Of a stretch of 64,000 bases of DNA, positions 11,281 through 19,667 are shown piece by piece. Location: NCBI RefSeq assembly GCF_001187905.1, contig NZ_LGIS01000022.1, forward strand, positions 20,290 to 84,289, in the 5' to 3' direction. Origin of the DNA: Pantoea sp. RIT-PI-b (GTDB taxonomy: Bacteria; Pseudomonadota; Gammaproteobacteria; Enterobacterales; Enterobacteriaceae). The position numbers and the translations under genes are program-made. The first letter of the stretch is position 1; every line of letters begins with the position of its first letter. The notes beneath the pieces are model-generated. The model was not told the origin of the DNA. It saw nothing but the letters and a program-made list of their open reading frames with translations, and ran no database searches.

Positions 11281-11331
11281 CGTTTTTTTTATAAAAAAGG
11301 GCTGGACAGCATGAGGTCAAGCCCGTAGTAT
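11281..11331 (+). promoter_or_regulatory. Promoter of the tRNA operon
   Basis: A sigma-70 promoter is visible as TGGACA (11303-11308), a 17-base spacer, and TAGTAT (11326-11331). It is preceded by an A/T-rich tract (11281-11299, T8 then ATAAAAAA) like an UP element. The bases after the -10 are GC-rich (GCCCATCCGC), as in the discriminator of stringently controlled stable-RNA promoters. Transcription would start about 13-15 bases before the first tRNA. The promoter calls are by eye. Confidence 0.7.
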
Positions 11332-11352
11332 GCCCATCCGCAACGGCGCTAC

Positions 11353-11429
<77 letters not shown>

Positions 11430-11487
11430 TTTAGTTTGTGCGCAAGAGCTTCGGTGGTTGGTTTAACCGCGTTATGCAGTGAATTTA

Positions 11488-11508
11488 CGTAAGCGTGACA
11501 CGCTTACG
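11488..11508 (+). other. Spacer hairpin between tRNA-Arg and tRNA-His
   Basis: A perfect 8-bp inverted repeat, CGTAAGCG-TGACA-CGCTTACG, lies in the 91-base spacer. In the tRNA primary transcript it would fold as a stem-loop. It may be a ribonuclease processing signal. That role is inferred only from its location. Confidence 0.5.
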
Positions 11509-11520
11509 CACCAGATTTAT

Positions 11521-11597
11521 GGTGGCTATAGCTCAGTTGGTAGAGCCCTGGATTGTGATTCCAGTTGTCGTGGGTTCGAGTCCCATTAGCCACCCCA
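11521..11597 (+). tRNA. hisR: tRNA-His (anticodon GTG)
   Basis: A 77-base gene counting the extra G at position -1 that is typical of tRNA-His. The acceptor GGTGGCTA pairs with the 3' TAGCCACC, the anticodon loop is ATTGTGATT with anticodon GTG, and CCA is encoded. It is the second gene of the tRNA operon. Confidence 0.97.
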
Positions 11598-11613
11598 GAT
11601 TTTGCTCGGTCAC

Positions 11614-11700
11614 GCGATGGTGGCGGAATTGGTAGACGCGCTAGCTTCAGGTGTTAGTGTTCTTACGGACGTGAGGGTTCAAGTCCCTCCCTTCGCACCA
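11614..11700 (+). tRNA. leuT: tRNA-Leu (anticodon CAG)
   Basis: An 87-base class II tRNA with a long variable arm (around GTTCTTACGGAC), anticodon CAG in the loop CTTCAGG, a T-arm GAGGG-TTCAAGT-CCCTC, and encoded CCA. The acceptor strands GCGATGG and CCTTCGC leave a U-U mismatch at pair 5-68. The other six pairs are Watson-Crick. It is the third gene of the tRNA operon. Confidence 0.96.
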
Positions 11701-11736
11701 GGCAAAATTACGCAGTAGCGGTAAGAAGTAAAAAAT

Positions 11737-11813
11737 CGGCGAGTAGCGCAGCTTGGTAGCGCAACTGGTTTGGGACCAGTGGGTCGGAGGTTCGAATCCT
11801 CTCTCGCCGACCA
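11737..11813 (+). tRNA. proM: tRNA-Pro (anticodon TGG)
   Basis: A 77-base cloverleaf with acceptor CGGCGAG / CTCGCCG, anticodon loop TTTGGGA with anticodon TGG, T-loop GTTCGAATC and encoded CCA. It is the last tRNA of the operon and is followed at once by an intrinsic terminator. Confidence 0.97.
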
Positions 11814-11820
11814 TATTCGA

Positions 11821-11849
11821 AAAGCCTGCTTGAGAAAGCAGGCTTTTTT
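11821..11849 (+). terminator. Intrinsic terminator of the tRNA operon
   Basis: A 9-bp stem AGCCTGCTT / AAGCAGGCT with a GAGA loop, followed by a T run (11844-11849), 8 bases after tRNA-Pro. Confidence 0.9.
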
Positions 11850-11915
11850 CGTTTCTGCCCGCCAAACGCGCCTCACTTCTTAATTAACACTCCCCGAACG
11901 CATCATTCTGCACTT

Positions 11916-12028
11916 TGTCGCTATTCAGCAACATGCAACCCTTTGATTTTTAATAGCATGACAATTCCTTGCATTGCTTGTCGCTCTGCAGAGACAGCTT
12001 TTAACGCTTTCGTCGTGATTTGCCGACA
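11916..12028 (+). promoter_or_regulatory. Three GlmR (QseF/YfhA)-type boxes upstream of glmZ
   Basis: Three copies of the response-regulator motif TGTC-N10-GACA are visible: TGTC-N10-AACA at 11916-11933, a perfect TGTC-N10-GACA at 11979-11996, and CGTC-N10-GACA at 12011-12028. Such boxes are the known binding sites of GlmR (QseF), which activates sigma-54 promoters of glmY and, in some Enterobacterales, glmZ. They lie about 100-200 bases before the glmZ start, as expected for enhancer-bound activators. An A/T-rich stretch (12059-12080) between boxes and promoter could take a bending protein such as IHF, but I see no clear IHF consensus. Confidence 0.72.
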
Positions 12029-12091
12029 GTTATGCGTACGCCATCTACTTATCTTACTGATATAAAATAATTTATTATGAAATCTGCAGCT

Positions 12092-12109
12092 TTGGCACAG
12101 CTTGTGCAA
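12092..12109 (+). promoter_or_regulatory. Sigma-54 type -24/-12 promoter of glmZ
   Basis: TTGGCACA, four bases, GTGCAA. The invariant GG (12094-12095) and GC (12106-12107) are exactly 10 bases apart, as required for sigma-54. The GC doublet is 13 bases before the G at 12120 that corresponds to the 5' end of E. coli GlmZ. No convincing -35 hexamer for sigma-70 is seen at the right distance. Confidence 0.75.
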
Positions 12110-12119
12110 TACTATTCCT

Positions 12120-12319
12120 GTAGATGCTCATTCCACCTCTTATGTTTGCTGATGCTACATAAACCTGGGAATGATGCAGAGCCCCTTACGGCATCCGTTG
12201 TCCAGCCTGGCAGTATTTGCGCACGCTTTACTGCAGTAAGAAGGACATTACGTTGAGTCGGATGCCATCAGTTGTCTTAATGACCTGATCTTACACCTGC
12301 TTATGGCAGGTGTTTTTTT
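12120..12319 (+). ncRNA. glmZ: GlmZ small regulatory RNA
   Basis: GlmZ is an Hfq-dependent sRNA that pairs with the glmS leader and activates translation of glucosamine-6-phosphate synthase. It is cut by RNase E with the help of RapZ, and GlmY acts as decoy. The 5' end GTAGATGCTCATTCCA and following CTCTTATGTT match E. coli GlmZ. The AATGATGCAGAGCC segment and the 3' GGACATTACGTTGAGT segment, the part that pairs with glmS, are also recognisable. About 200 nt, against about 207 in E. coli. The 3' end is an intrinsic terminator with stem CACCTGC/GCAGGTG and seven T's. It lies upstream of the hem operon as in E. coli, but aslBA is absent between it and the tRNAs. Confidence 0.9.
12294..12319 (+). 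terminator. Terminator of glmZ
   Basis: Stem CACCTGC-TTATG-GCAGGTG followed by seven T's (12313-12319). It forms the 3' end of the sRNA. Confidence 0.88.
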
Positions 12320-12338
12320 ATCTGCAATTTGCCACAGG

Positions 12339-12364
12339 CAAAAAAAAGCCGGGACAAGCCCGGC
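12339..12364 (-). terminator. Terminator of the hemCDXY operon
   Basis: On the minus strand, stem GCCGGG-CTTGT-CCCGGC is followed by a run of T's (12340-12347 read in complement). It begins about 25 bases after the hemY stop and closes the hem operon. Confidence 0.88.
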
Positions 12365-12389
12365 GTGCACAAAAGTAACAATCGTATAA

Positions 12390-13586
12390 TCAGGTGCTGG
12401 GATTGGTCTTCAGCGTGAGTAACAAGCCTTCCCGACGCATTTTCGCGGCGTCTTCCGGGCGATGCAGACGATCGTAAACATCCGCCAACCAGGCATAATC
12501 AAAGGCATCCGGTCGCTGCGCTAACGCTTGCTGGAATGCCTCTGCCGCCTGCTGCCATTCACCATGACGCATCAGCATCTGACCCAGCGTACTGTGCAAC
12601 AGTGGCGTAGCGCCGTGCTGTTTAATCTGCTGGCGCAGTGCTTTCTCTAGCGATTGCGGATCGCCGCTTTTAATACGCGGCATCAGCAGCACCAGACGAT
12701 CGTCATACTGGCGTTTCAGGCCGTCCAGCACGATGCTTTGCGCCGTATCCGGGTCGTCACACTCAATCAGATGTTCCGCCATTGCCACTTGCAGTGCGGT
12801 TTCCTGACGCGTTTTACGACTCTGGTTCTGCCACCACTTTTTCAAGCCGTCGCTACCCTGATCGGCCATCGCCTGATTCATCAGGCCCAGCCAGGCTTGC
12901 TGCTGCAATGCGTCGCGCTGTGCTTCATCGTTGATCTGCACTTTTTGCATTGCAGGCAAGATATCGAGCAGTGCCCCCCACGCGCCGGTACGTACATAGG
13001 CTTGTTCTGCCAGACGAAGCACTTCCGGATGGCGAGGCGCCACTTCCAGCAGGCGGTCGACGCCGTGACGAGCAGCATGATCTTCATTACGCGCTAATTG
13101 CAGACGCACGCGGGTGATTTCAACCGGAATGGTATCGTTCACCGACAACTCGGCGGCACGCTCCAAATGCTGGTTAGCGCGAATTTCATCACCACGTTGC
13201 TGTGCCGCTTCCGCAGCCAGCAAGTAGTTTGCGACCGGCTGATCGGCGTGGTCGGCATTTTTCGACAGCAGTTTTTCTGCCTGCTTGAAATCGCCTTCTG
13301 CTAGCTTCATCAGCGCGCTTTGCGTGTGACGCTGCGCGCTACGACGCTTGCGGCCCGTAAACCAGCCGCGCGTGCGTGCGCCAGTGCGGAACAGGCGACG
13401 CAGAATCCACTCGACTAACAAAATTACCAGCAGGCTGAGGATCAAGATAATCGCCAGTCCCGTCACACTGGTTTCGATGTTCCAGTTGTCGGTCTGAATC
13501 AGCACATAGCCTTGATGGCCAGCAACTATCGGCCCGATTACAATGCCCGCAATCAGCAGCAGGAAAAGCACCAATACTTTAAGCAT
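12390..13586 (-). CDS. hemY: HemY, TPR membrane protein of the heme operon
   Basis: An inner-membrane protein of the hem operon, formerly thought to be protoporphyrinogen oxidase. Recent work on the family links it to coproporphyrin/heme pathway steps, but its biochemistry is not settled. The 398 aa have two N-terminal hydrophobic segments (about residues 4-22 and 40-62), then a basic linker (RRLFRTGARTRGWFTGRKRR) and a long helical domain with TPR-like repeats, for example around EAFQQALAQRPDAFDYAWLADVYDRL near the C-terminus. It starts 2 bases after hemX and ends at the operon terminator. Confidence 0.94.
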   Translation of the reverse strand: MLKVLVLFLLLIAGIVIGPIVAGHQGYVLIQTDNWNIETSVTGLAIILILSLLVILLVEWILRRLFRTGARTRGWFTGRKRRSAQRHTQSALMKLAEGDFKQAEKLLSKNADHADQPVANYLLAAEAAQQRGDEIRANQHLERAAELSVNDTIPVEITRVRLQLARNEDHAARHGVDRLLEVAPRHPEVLRLAEQAYVRTGAWGALLDILPAMQKVQINDEAQRDALQQQAWLGLMNQAMADQGSDGLKKWWQNQSRKTRQETALQVAMAEHLIECDDPDTAQSIVLDGLKRQYDDRLVLLMPRIKSGDPQSLEKALRQQIKQHGATPLLHSTLGQMLMRHGEWQQAAEAFQQALAQRPDAFDYAWLADVYDRLHRPEDAAKMRREGLLLTLKTNPST

Positions 13587-13588
13587 GG

Positions 13589-14719
13589 TTAGCCTCCCTG
13601 TTGGTCAGCGGCAACCGATGGCTGAGCCAGCAAATTACGCACACGGGTTTGCATCAGTTTTTCCAGCAGCGGCTGACTCTCCAGCGTGTCCGGCACATCC
13701 ATCGAAATGCTTTGCTGGCTTAGTTCATCTAACTGAGCGAGGAAGGCTTTGGTGGCGGCATCATTGGTGTCGTACCAGGCGCGTACCCAGGTTGAGACGG
13801 CATCAATAGACTGTTTATAAATTTCGTCCTGATGACGCGGTACAGCCTGAGCAGCAATGAGCAGACGCGAACGGATGTTTTCACGCAGATAAACGTCCTG
13901 ATTGGGTGCCAGCAGCGGCTGAGCGGTGTTATCGCGACGACGGATGGTGATGAAATCATCCATAAAGTTATGCCAGCTTTTCACCAGGTTTTGTCGCCAC
14001 TCGTGCAGTGAGCTAGAGAGCTCACCGCCATCGGCATCCATCGGTGAATCATCGCTGTCGTTATCGGCCAGGCGCAGATTATCAACGCCGTTCGACAGCT
14101 GATTGAGCTTGAGAATGGTGCCGTCATAATCAACCTGGCTGACTGCGGAGAGCGAGCTGATATCCTGCGTCAACGCACGACGCACGTTCATCACGCTTGG
14201 ATCGTTCATATCCGCCAGGCTGGTATCGGCACTTTTCAGTAACGCTGCTGCGGTAGTGACATCCTGATCGCTCCACAGTTTGCGGCCCGCCAGTTTGACG
14301 AGGTAATCCGCCTGAGCCAGCAGCCAGGTGCGGGTATCGTTACCCGAAATGGTGGCGACTTTATCACGCAGGGTTTCCAGCTCTTTAGCGCTGTTGTCCT
14401 GCTGCGTGCGCGTCTCTTGTAAGGCGCTGTTAGCGCTCTCCAGTTGTTGCGTCAGCTGCTGTTTATCGCTGCCTAGTTGCTGCTGCAAGGCGCTCAGCTG
14501 CTCAGTCAGATTCTGATTAGTTTGAGCCTGTAAATCGGCCTGGTGTTTCCCATTGAGGTAAAGTCCCGCCCCAATCGCCAGCGCAATGACAATCGCCACT
14601 GCACTCAGCACCTTGCCATCGCTCTTTTTATCGCGAGGAGGCTTGGTTGCTGGAGAGGGAGAATTGTCCGCTGGGGTGGTTTCTTCAACCATGGCGGAGG
14701 AGGCTTTTTGTTCCGTCAT
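13589..14719 (-). CDS. hemX: HemX, membrane protein of the heme operon
   Basis: HemX of Enterobacterales is a bitopic inner-membrane protein. It was once annotated as uroporphyrinogen III methyltransferase, but the sequence has no methyltransferase motif and the function is not established. The 376 aa have a Pro/Ser/Lys-rich cytoplasmic N-terminus (about 35 residues) and one transmembrane helix (about residues 39-54). A coiled-coil stretch rich in Gln, Leu and Glu follows (residues 60-120, [20 protein letters not shown]), then a helical periplasmic domain ending in QQGG. It lies between hemD and hemY on the minus strand. Confidence 0.93.
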   Translation of the reverse strand: MTEQKASSAMVEETTPADNSPSPATKPPRDKKSDGKVLSAVAIVIALAIGAGLYLNGKHQADLQAQTNQNLTEQLSALQQQLGSDKQQLTQQLESANSALQETRTQQDNSAKELETLRDKVATISGNDTRTWLLAQADYLVKLAGRKLWSDQDVTTAAALLKSADTSLADMNDPSVMNVRRALTQDISSLSAVSQVDYDGTILKLNQLSNGVDNLRLADNDSDDSPMDADGGELSSSLHEWRQNLVKSWHNFMDDFITIRRRDNTAQPLLAPNQDVYLRENIRSRLLIAAQAVPRHQDEIYKQSIDAVSTWVRAWYDTNDAATKAFLAQLDELSQQSISMDVPDTLESQPLLEKLMQTRVRNLLAQPSVAADQQGG

Positions 14720-14742
14720 TATGGCTCATCCCATTGTTAAGT

Positions 14743-15483
14743 TCAGCGTAACGCGCGCAGCAGCGCATCGTTATCGGCACCATCGGCTACATCAATGTCC
14801 TGCCAGCCTAATTCAGCGGCTTGCGTAGCCAAACGTTCACTGACGACTACAAGTCGACAGTGCAGTAACCATTCCCGTCGATCAATCGGCGGAAACAGAG
14901 AAAAGAGTTGTTGTAACATTTCACCGCTGGTGACCACCAGCGTTGTAATCCCGCGATCGCGCCAGCGGCGGCCTTCAATCGCGCCGTTATAGTGTTTTTC
15001 ACAGCGCTGATAACACTCGCAATACTGCACTTCAGCACCGCGTTCAATCAGCGTTTCTGCCAGTAATTCGCGGCCTGGGCTGCCCCGCAGAATCAACGCG
15101 CGTTTGCCGTTTACCTGCTGCAAGCGATTCAGACGCACCAGTTCTTCACTGGTCTCCCGCGCATGAGGATAGTCTACTTTCAGATTACTGACGGTGTGCA
15201 ATGCCAAAGCGGTGCTGCGACCGATAGCATAATAGTTGAGTGCTTCGGGCCATGCTGTGGCGTGGTGCTGTAAAGCGGGTTGGGCGAAGGTCACGACTTG
15301 CTGCGATAGCAAAAATACCAGATCGCCCGGCTGCAGTGCGGCAAGTTGATGCGGCAGATGTTGAAGATCGCGACCCGGCGTGAATTCAATGAGCGGAAAA
15401 CTCCATGCCAGCTTCCCCAGGTTCCGCAAGCGCGAAACCAGTTCGGTGGCAGCCGGTTCCGGACGGGTCACGAGGATGGTCAT
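14743..15483 (-). CDS. hemD: Uroporphyrinogen-III synthase
   Basis: Cyclises hydroxymethylbilane with inversion of ring D to give uroporphyrinogen III, the precursor of heme and siroheme. The 246 aa are the normal length for E. coli-type HemD. The N-terminus [19 protein letters not shown] and the segments YYAIGRSTA and [15 protein letters not shown] match the family, which has low overall conservation and two similar alpha/beta domains. The start overlaps the hemC stop by 4 bases, so the two are translationally coupled. Confidence 0.95.
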   Translation of the reverse strand: MTILVTRPEPAATELVSRLRNLGKLAWSFPLIEFTPGRDLQHLPHQLAALQPGDLVFLLSQQVVTFAQPALQHHATAWPEALNYYAIGRSTALALHTVSNLKVDYPHARETSEELVRLNRLQQVNGKRALILRGSPGRELLAETLIERGAEVQYCECYQRCEKHYNGAIEGRRWRDRGITTLVVTSGEMLQQLFSLFPPIDRREWLLHCRLVVVSERLATQAAELGWQDIDVADGADNDALLRALR

Positions 15484-16421
15484 GCGGGAGGTTGTCCCTG
15501 ATAAACTTCACGCAAAATGTCGCGCGCGCCACCATCAAGCAGCTCTTCAGCTAACGAAATGCCCATTTGTTCGGCCTGATCGCGTGGACCACGACGCTCG
15601 CCTACCACCATCTGATTGCCGTCAGGTGAACCGACTAAACCGCGCAGCCATAACTGATCGTCTTCCAGTACCGCGAAGCTACCGATCGGCACCTGACAAC
15701 CGCCTTCCAGCCGCGTGTTCATCGCGCGTTCAGCGCGCACGCACACGGCGGTATCATCGTGATTCAGCGCCTGCAGCAGCGTAATCAATTGCGCATCATC
15801 AACACGGCATTCGATGCCGACAGCGCCCTGGCCAACGGCAGGCAATGAGATCTCTGCGGGCATCGCCTGGCGGATGCGATCTTCCAGGCCTAAACGCTTC
15901 AGTCCTGCCGCAGCAAGAATGATGGCGTCGTATTCCCCGGCATCGAGTTTACCGAGACGGGTTCCAACGTTGCCGCGCAGCGAGCGGATGACTAAATCTG
16001 GACGACGCGCGCTAATCTGGCACTGGCGACGCAGGCTTGAGGTACCGACCACCGCGCCCTGCGGCAGTTCATCAATGCTGTGGTAGTTATTGGAGACAAA
16101 AGCATCGCGTGGATCTTCACGCTCGCAAATGGTCACCAGACCGAGCCCTTGTGGAAAATCGACCGGCACATCCTTCATCGAGTGCACGGCAAGATCGGCA
16201 CGGTCTTCCAGCATTGCCAACTCAAGCTCTTTGACAAAAAGCCCTTTGCCGCCCACTTTGGCCAGCGGCGTATCAAGGATGACATCACCTTTCGTGACCA
16301 TCGGCAGCAGCTCTACCTGTAGCCCCGGATGGGCGGCCATCAGGCGCTGTTGGACATATTGTGCCTGCCACAGAGCGAGAGGACTTTGTCTGGTAGCAAT
16401 TCTGAAAATTTTGTTTAACAT
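15480..16421 (-). CDS. hemC: Porphobilinogen deaminase (hydroxymethylbilane synthase)
   Basis: Joins four porphobilinogens into the linear tetrapyrrole hydroxymethylbilane. I choose the ATG reading [18 protein letters not shown], which gives 313 aa, the E. coli length. An in-frame ATG 12 bases upstream would add four residues. The dipyrromethane cofactor is attached to Cys242, seen in [12 protein letters not shown]. The conserved Asp84-equivalent is in AVHSMKDVP, and the Arg-rich SSLRRQCQ and [11 protein letters not shown] segments bind the growing chain. It is the first gene of hemCDXY and is divergent from cyaA. Confidence 0.95.
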   Translation of the reverse strand: MLNKIFRIATRQSPLALWQAQYVQQRLMAAHPGLQVELLPMVTKGDVILDTPLAKVGGKGLFVKELELAMLEDRADLAVHSMKDVPVDFPQGLGLVTICEREDPRDAFVSNNYHSIDELPQGAVVGTSSLRRQCQISARRPDLVIRSLRGNVGTRLGKLDAGEYDAIILAAAGLKRLGLEDRIRQAMPAEISLPAVGQGAVGIECRVDDAQLITLLQALNHDDTAVCVRAERAMNTRLEGGCQVPIGSFAVLEDDQLWLRGLVGSPDGNQMVVGERRGPRDQAEQMGISLAEELLDGGARDILREVYQGQPPA

Positions 16422-16433
16422 GCTGTTAACCAT

Positions 16434-16738
16434 TTTGATCGTTCATCGAATATCCTATCATTGATAGGGGAATGCTGTCAGTTTCAACGGATTGAAAAGG
16501 CCGCGATGTCAGACTCAGCCTGAAATAATCAGGATCTCAGTCTGAAGTCGAAGTCTGAAAAAAGCAGGGCTACGTTCGGAACATGCTAAACTGTTAAGTA
16601 GCGCAACTTTCTTTACGGTCAATCCTCCAGGTGTTAGATTGATCACGTTTCCAGCAATAATTTGCCCAATATCTTTATTATTAAGCGGCAGATTGCGGAA
16701 ACAGGGTGCTTAACACTGGGACAATCAGGCGAAACGTC
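16434..16738. promoter_or_regulatory. Divergent hemC / cyaA control region
   Basis: This 305-base region has no gene. It holds the promoters of hemC (leftward) and cyaA (rightward). A CRP-like site is at 16629-16650 (AGGTGTTAGATTGATCACGTTT; half-sites TGTTA and TCACG six bases apart). Its sequence is nearly the same as the CRP site over the main cyaA promoter of E. coli, where cAMP-CRP represses cyaA and so limits its own signal. I cannot place the -35/-10 boxes with certainty. Confidence 0.75.
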
Positions 16739-19300
16739 TTGTACCTCTACATTGAGACACTGAAACAGAGACTGGATGCGATTAACCAGCTGCGCGTCGA
16801 TCGCGCACTGGCTGCTATGGGGCCTGCTTTCCAGCAAGTCTACAGTCTGCTGCCAACATTTTTGCACTACCACCATCCGCTGATGCCGGGCTACCTCGAA
16901 GGTAGCGTTCCGCATGGCGTTTGCCTCTTCACGCCCGATGAAAATCAACAGCAGCTGCTGCAGAGCTTAACAAGCGGTCAGCCGCTCGATCTTAGCAATG
17001 CCGTTGCTGGCGAACGCCCAATTACCGGTATTTACTCCATGGGCAGTACCTCGTCCGTTGGGCAAAACAGCATCTCCGATCTCGACATCTGGGTATGCCA
17101 TCAATCCTGGCTGGATAATGAAGAGCGCCTCAATCTGCAGCGCAAGTGTACGCTTCTGCAGAAATGGTGTGTGTCGATGGGTGTGGAAGTCAGCTTCTTC
17201 CTGATTGACGAGAACCGTTTCCGCCACAATGAAAGCGGCAGCCTCGGCGGTGAAGATTGCGGCTCGACCCAACATATTCTGCTGCTGGATGAGTTTTACC
17301 GTACCGCCGTGCGTATGGCGGGTAAACGCATCCTGTGGAACATGGTGCCTGGCGAAGAAGAGCACCATTACGACGATTACGTCATGTCACTCTATTCCCA
17401 GGGCGTGTTGACGCCAAATGAGTGGCTCGACCTTGGCGGCCTTGGCACGCTGTCGGCGGAGGAGTACTTCGGCGCCAGTTTGTGGCAGCTGTATAAAAGT
17501 ATCGATTCTCCGTACAAAGCGGTGCTGAAAACCCTGCTGCTGGAAGCCTACAGCTGGGAATATCCCAATACGCAGCTCCTGTCGATGGATATCAAGCAGC
17601 GCCTGCATGATGGCGAAATTGTCTGCTTCGGACTCGATCCCTACTGCATGATGCTGGAACGCGTGACGCGCTATCTCACCAGCGTTGATGACATGGCGCG
17701 CCTCGATTTAGTGCGTCGATGTTTCTACTTAAAAGTGTGTGAAAAGCTCTCCAGCGAAGATCACCATCATCAGCGTACTGGCTGGCGTCGCGAGATTCTT
17801 TCGCAGCTGGTGAAAGAGTGGGGCTGGGATGAAGAGAAGCTGGCGGTACTGGATAACCGATCGCAGTGGAAAATTGAACGGGTACGCGAAGCGCACAATG
17901 AGCTGTTGGATGCGATGATGCAGAGTTATCGCAACCTGATCCGCTTTGCGCGTCGCAACAATTTAAGTGTCAGCGCCAGCCCGCAAGATATCGGCGTGCT
18001 GACGCGTAAACTGTATGCCGCGTTTGAGGCGCTGCCAGGTAAAGTCACGCTGGTAAACCCGCAGATTTCACCCGATCTCTCGGAAGAGAATCTCACCTTT
18101 ATTCACGTCCCGGCAGGCCGCGCTAATCGCGCCGGCTGGTATCTGTACAACCAATCGCCGGACATGAGTTCAATCATCAGCCATCAGCCGCTGGAATATA
18201 ACCGCTATCTGAACAAGCTGGTGGCGTGGGCGTGGTTCAACGGTTTGCTGACCAGCAAAACGCGCCTGCACATGAAAGGCAACGATCTGTGCGACCTGCC
18301 GCGTCTGCAGGAACTGGTCAACGATGTATCGAGCCACTTCCCGTTGCGCGTACCGGCTCCAACGCCAAAAGCGCTGTATAGCCCGTGCGAAATACGTCAT
18401 CTGGCGATTATCGTCAATCTGGAACACGATCCCACCTCGGCATTCCGCAATCAGGTGGTGCATTTTGATTTCCGTAAGCTGGATGTGTTCAGCTTCGGTC
18501 AGCAGCAGCAATGCCTGATTGGCAGTATCGATCTGCTGTATCGCAACTCCTGGAATGAAGTGCGTACGCTGCACTTCAACGGCGAGCAGGCGATGATTGA
18601 AGCGCTGAAAACCATTCTCGGCAAAATGCATCAGGATGCTGCACCGCCGGATACGGTGGAAGTGTTCTGCTACAGCCAGCATCTGCGCGGGTTGATCCGT
18701 ACGCGCGTGCAGCAGCTGGTTTCGGAGTGTATTGAGCTGCGTCTGTCGAGCACGCGTCAGGAACCGGGCCGCTTCAAAGCGTTACGTATGGCGGGCCAAA
18801 CCTGGGGCTTATTCTTCGAGCGCATGAGCGTGTCGGTGCAGAAGCTGGAAAACGCCGTCGAATTCTATGGCGCGATTTCCAATAACAAGCTGCACGGCTT
18901 GTCGATCAAAGTGGAGTCGAACCAAACGCCGCTGCCGCCGGTGGTTAACGGTTATGCCAGCGAAGGCATCATTCAGTTCTTCTTTGAAGACACCAATGAC
19001 GATCGCGGCTTCAACATCTATATCCTCGATGAAACCAACCGCGTTGAGGTTTATCACCATTGCGAAGGCAGTAAAGAAGAGCTGGTACGTGATGTGAGTC
19101 GTTTCTACTCATCGTCACACGATCGCTTTACCTACGGCTCCAGCTTTATCAATTTCAACCTGCCGCAGTTCTACCAGATTGTGAATACGGGCGAGCGTTT
19201 CCAGGTGATTCCTTTCCGCAGCCAAACGCTGACGCAGCTCTGCGCCACGCAGCCTGATAACGACAACGGCGACTTCCAGCCGCGCTACCAAATGCATTGA
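16739..19300 (+). CDS. cyaA: Adenylate cyclase, class I
   Basis: Makes cAMP from ATP and is regulated by phosphorylated EIIA-Glc of the sugar PTS. I start it at the TTG codon reading (M)[17 protein letters not shown], with AGG nine bases upstream. E. coli cyaA also uses a UUG start at this exact spot, and the weak codon keeps CyaA low. An in-frame ATG 33 bases upstream is possible but lies outside the conserved protein. The result is 853 aa, against 848 in E. coli. The N-terminal catalytic domain (about residues 1-420) shows [19 protein letters not shown] with the nucleotidyltransferase Gly-Ser and DxD. The C-terminal regulatory half contains the [17 protein letters not shown] block. Confidence 0.96.
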   Translation: MYLYIETLKQRLDAINQLRVDRALAAMGPAFQQVYSLLPTFLHYHHPLMPGYLEGSVPHGVCLFTPDENQQQLLQSLTSGQPLDLSNAVAGERPITGIYSMGSTSSVGQNSISDLDIWVCHQSWLDNEERLNLQRKCTLLQKWCVSMGVEVSFFLIDENRFRHNESGSLGGEDCGSTQHILLLDEFYRTAVRMAGKRILWNMVPGEEEHHYDDYVMSLYSQGVLTPNEWLDLGGLGTLSAEEYFGASLWQLYKSIDSPYKAVLKTLLLEAYSWEYPNTQLLSMDIKQRLHDGEIVCFGLDPYCMMLERVTRYLTSVDDMARLDLVRRCFYLKVCEKLSSEDHHHQRTGWRREILSQLVKEWGWDEEKLAVLDNRSQWKIERVREAHNELLDAMMQSYRNLIRFARRNNLSVSASPQDIGVLTRKLYAAFEALPGKVTLVNPQISPDLSEENLTFIHVPAGRANRAGWYLYNQSPDMSSIISHQPLEYNRYLNKLVAWAWFNGLLTSKTRLHMKGNDLCDLPRLQELVNDVSSHFPLRVPAPTPKALYSPCEIRHLAIIVNLEHDPTSAFRNQVVHFDFRKLDVFSFGQQQQCLIGSIDLLYRNSWNEVRTLHFNGEQAMIEALKTILGKMHQDAAPPDTVEVFCYSQHLRGLIRTRVQQLVSECIELRLSSTRQEPGRFKALRMAGQTWGLFFERMSVSVQKLENAVEFYGAISNNKLHGLSIKVESNQTPLPPVVNGYASEGIIQFFFEDTNDDRGFNIYILDETNRVEVYHHCEGSKEELVRDVSRFYSSSHDRFTYGSSFINFNLPQFYQIVNTGERFQVIPFRSQTLTQLCATQPDNDNGDFQPRYQMH

Positions 19301-19304
19301 TCCT

Positions 19305-19323
19305 GCCCGCGTTCGCGCGGCGG
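19305..19323 (+). other. GC-rich hairpin after cyaA
   Basis: CCGCG-TTCG-CGCGG (19307-19320), a stable UUCG tetraloop hairpin, starts 6 bases after the cyaA stop. No T run follows, so it is not a classical terminator. It could stabilise the cyaA 3' end. The rest of the 134-base gap to lptM shows no reading frame resembling cyaY. Confidence 0.45.
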
Positions 19324-19434
19324 GATGCGCTGTAACTCTGACCTGCTGCTGGATTTTCGGCTATTTCCTGTTGCTTTTACATCGTCAACTGCGATGATAA
19401 GCAACCATGGCTTAAGGACAGAAGAGCAGACAGA

Positions 19435-19638
19435 ATGATACGAGTGATAAGTCAGCTGGGTATGGCGCTGGCACTGGTCAGCCTGGTAGGCTGTGGCCTA
19501 AAAGGACCGCTATATTTCCCACCGAAAGATCAGCCTAACAAGCCTAATCAGCAGGTCACCGAGCAGCAGCAGAAAGCCGCTCAGGATGCGGATGTCGGCG
19601 GTTTGGTCACCAGCCAGCCTGGTTCGCAGGCGAACTAA
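19435..19638 (+). CDS. lptM: LptM (YifL), small lipoprotein of LPS transport
   Basis: A 67-aa lipoprotein. The N-terminal 19 residues form a signal peptide with the lipobox LVGC (Cys20), followed by the strongly conserved [10 protein letters not shown]. In E. coli LptM helps the outer-membrane translocon LptDE fold and form its disulfides. The C-terminal part is low-complexity, rich in Gln, Pro and Lys. It lies 29 bases before dapF and may be co-transcribed with it. In E. coli cyaY lies between cyaA and this gene on the opposite strand. It is missing here. Confidence 0.92.
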   Translation: MIRVISQLGMALALVSLVGCGLKGPLYFPPKDQPNKPNQQVTEQQQKAAQDADVGGLVTSQPGSQAN

Positions 19639-19667
19639 ACTCTATGAGTAATCCGGCGGAGCAGAAA

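Noticed and set aside
11647..11865. Minus-strand frame of 72 codons over tRNA-Leu and tRNA-Pro
   Set aside because: It is antisense to two tRNA genes and the terminator. The translated [16 protein letters not shown] text is a familiar artefact of annotating tRNA regions as protein.
16706..16738. ATG start for cyaA 33 bases before the UUG
   Set aside because: The extra residues ([10 protein letters not shown]) are not part of the conserved protein, and the UUG has a better-placed ribosome-binding site.
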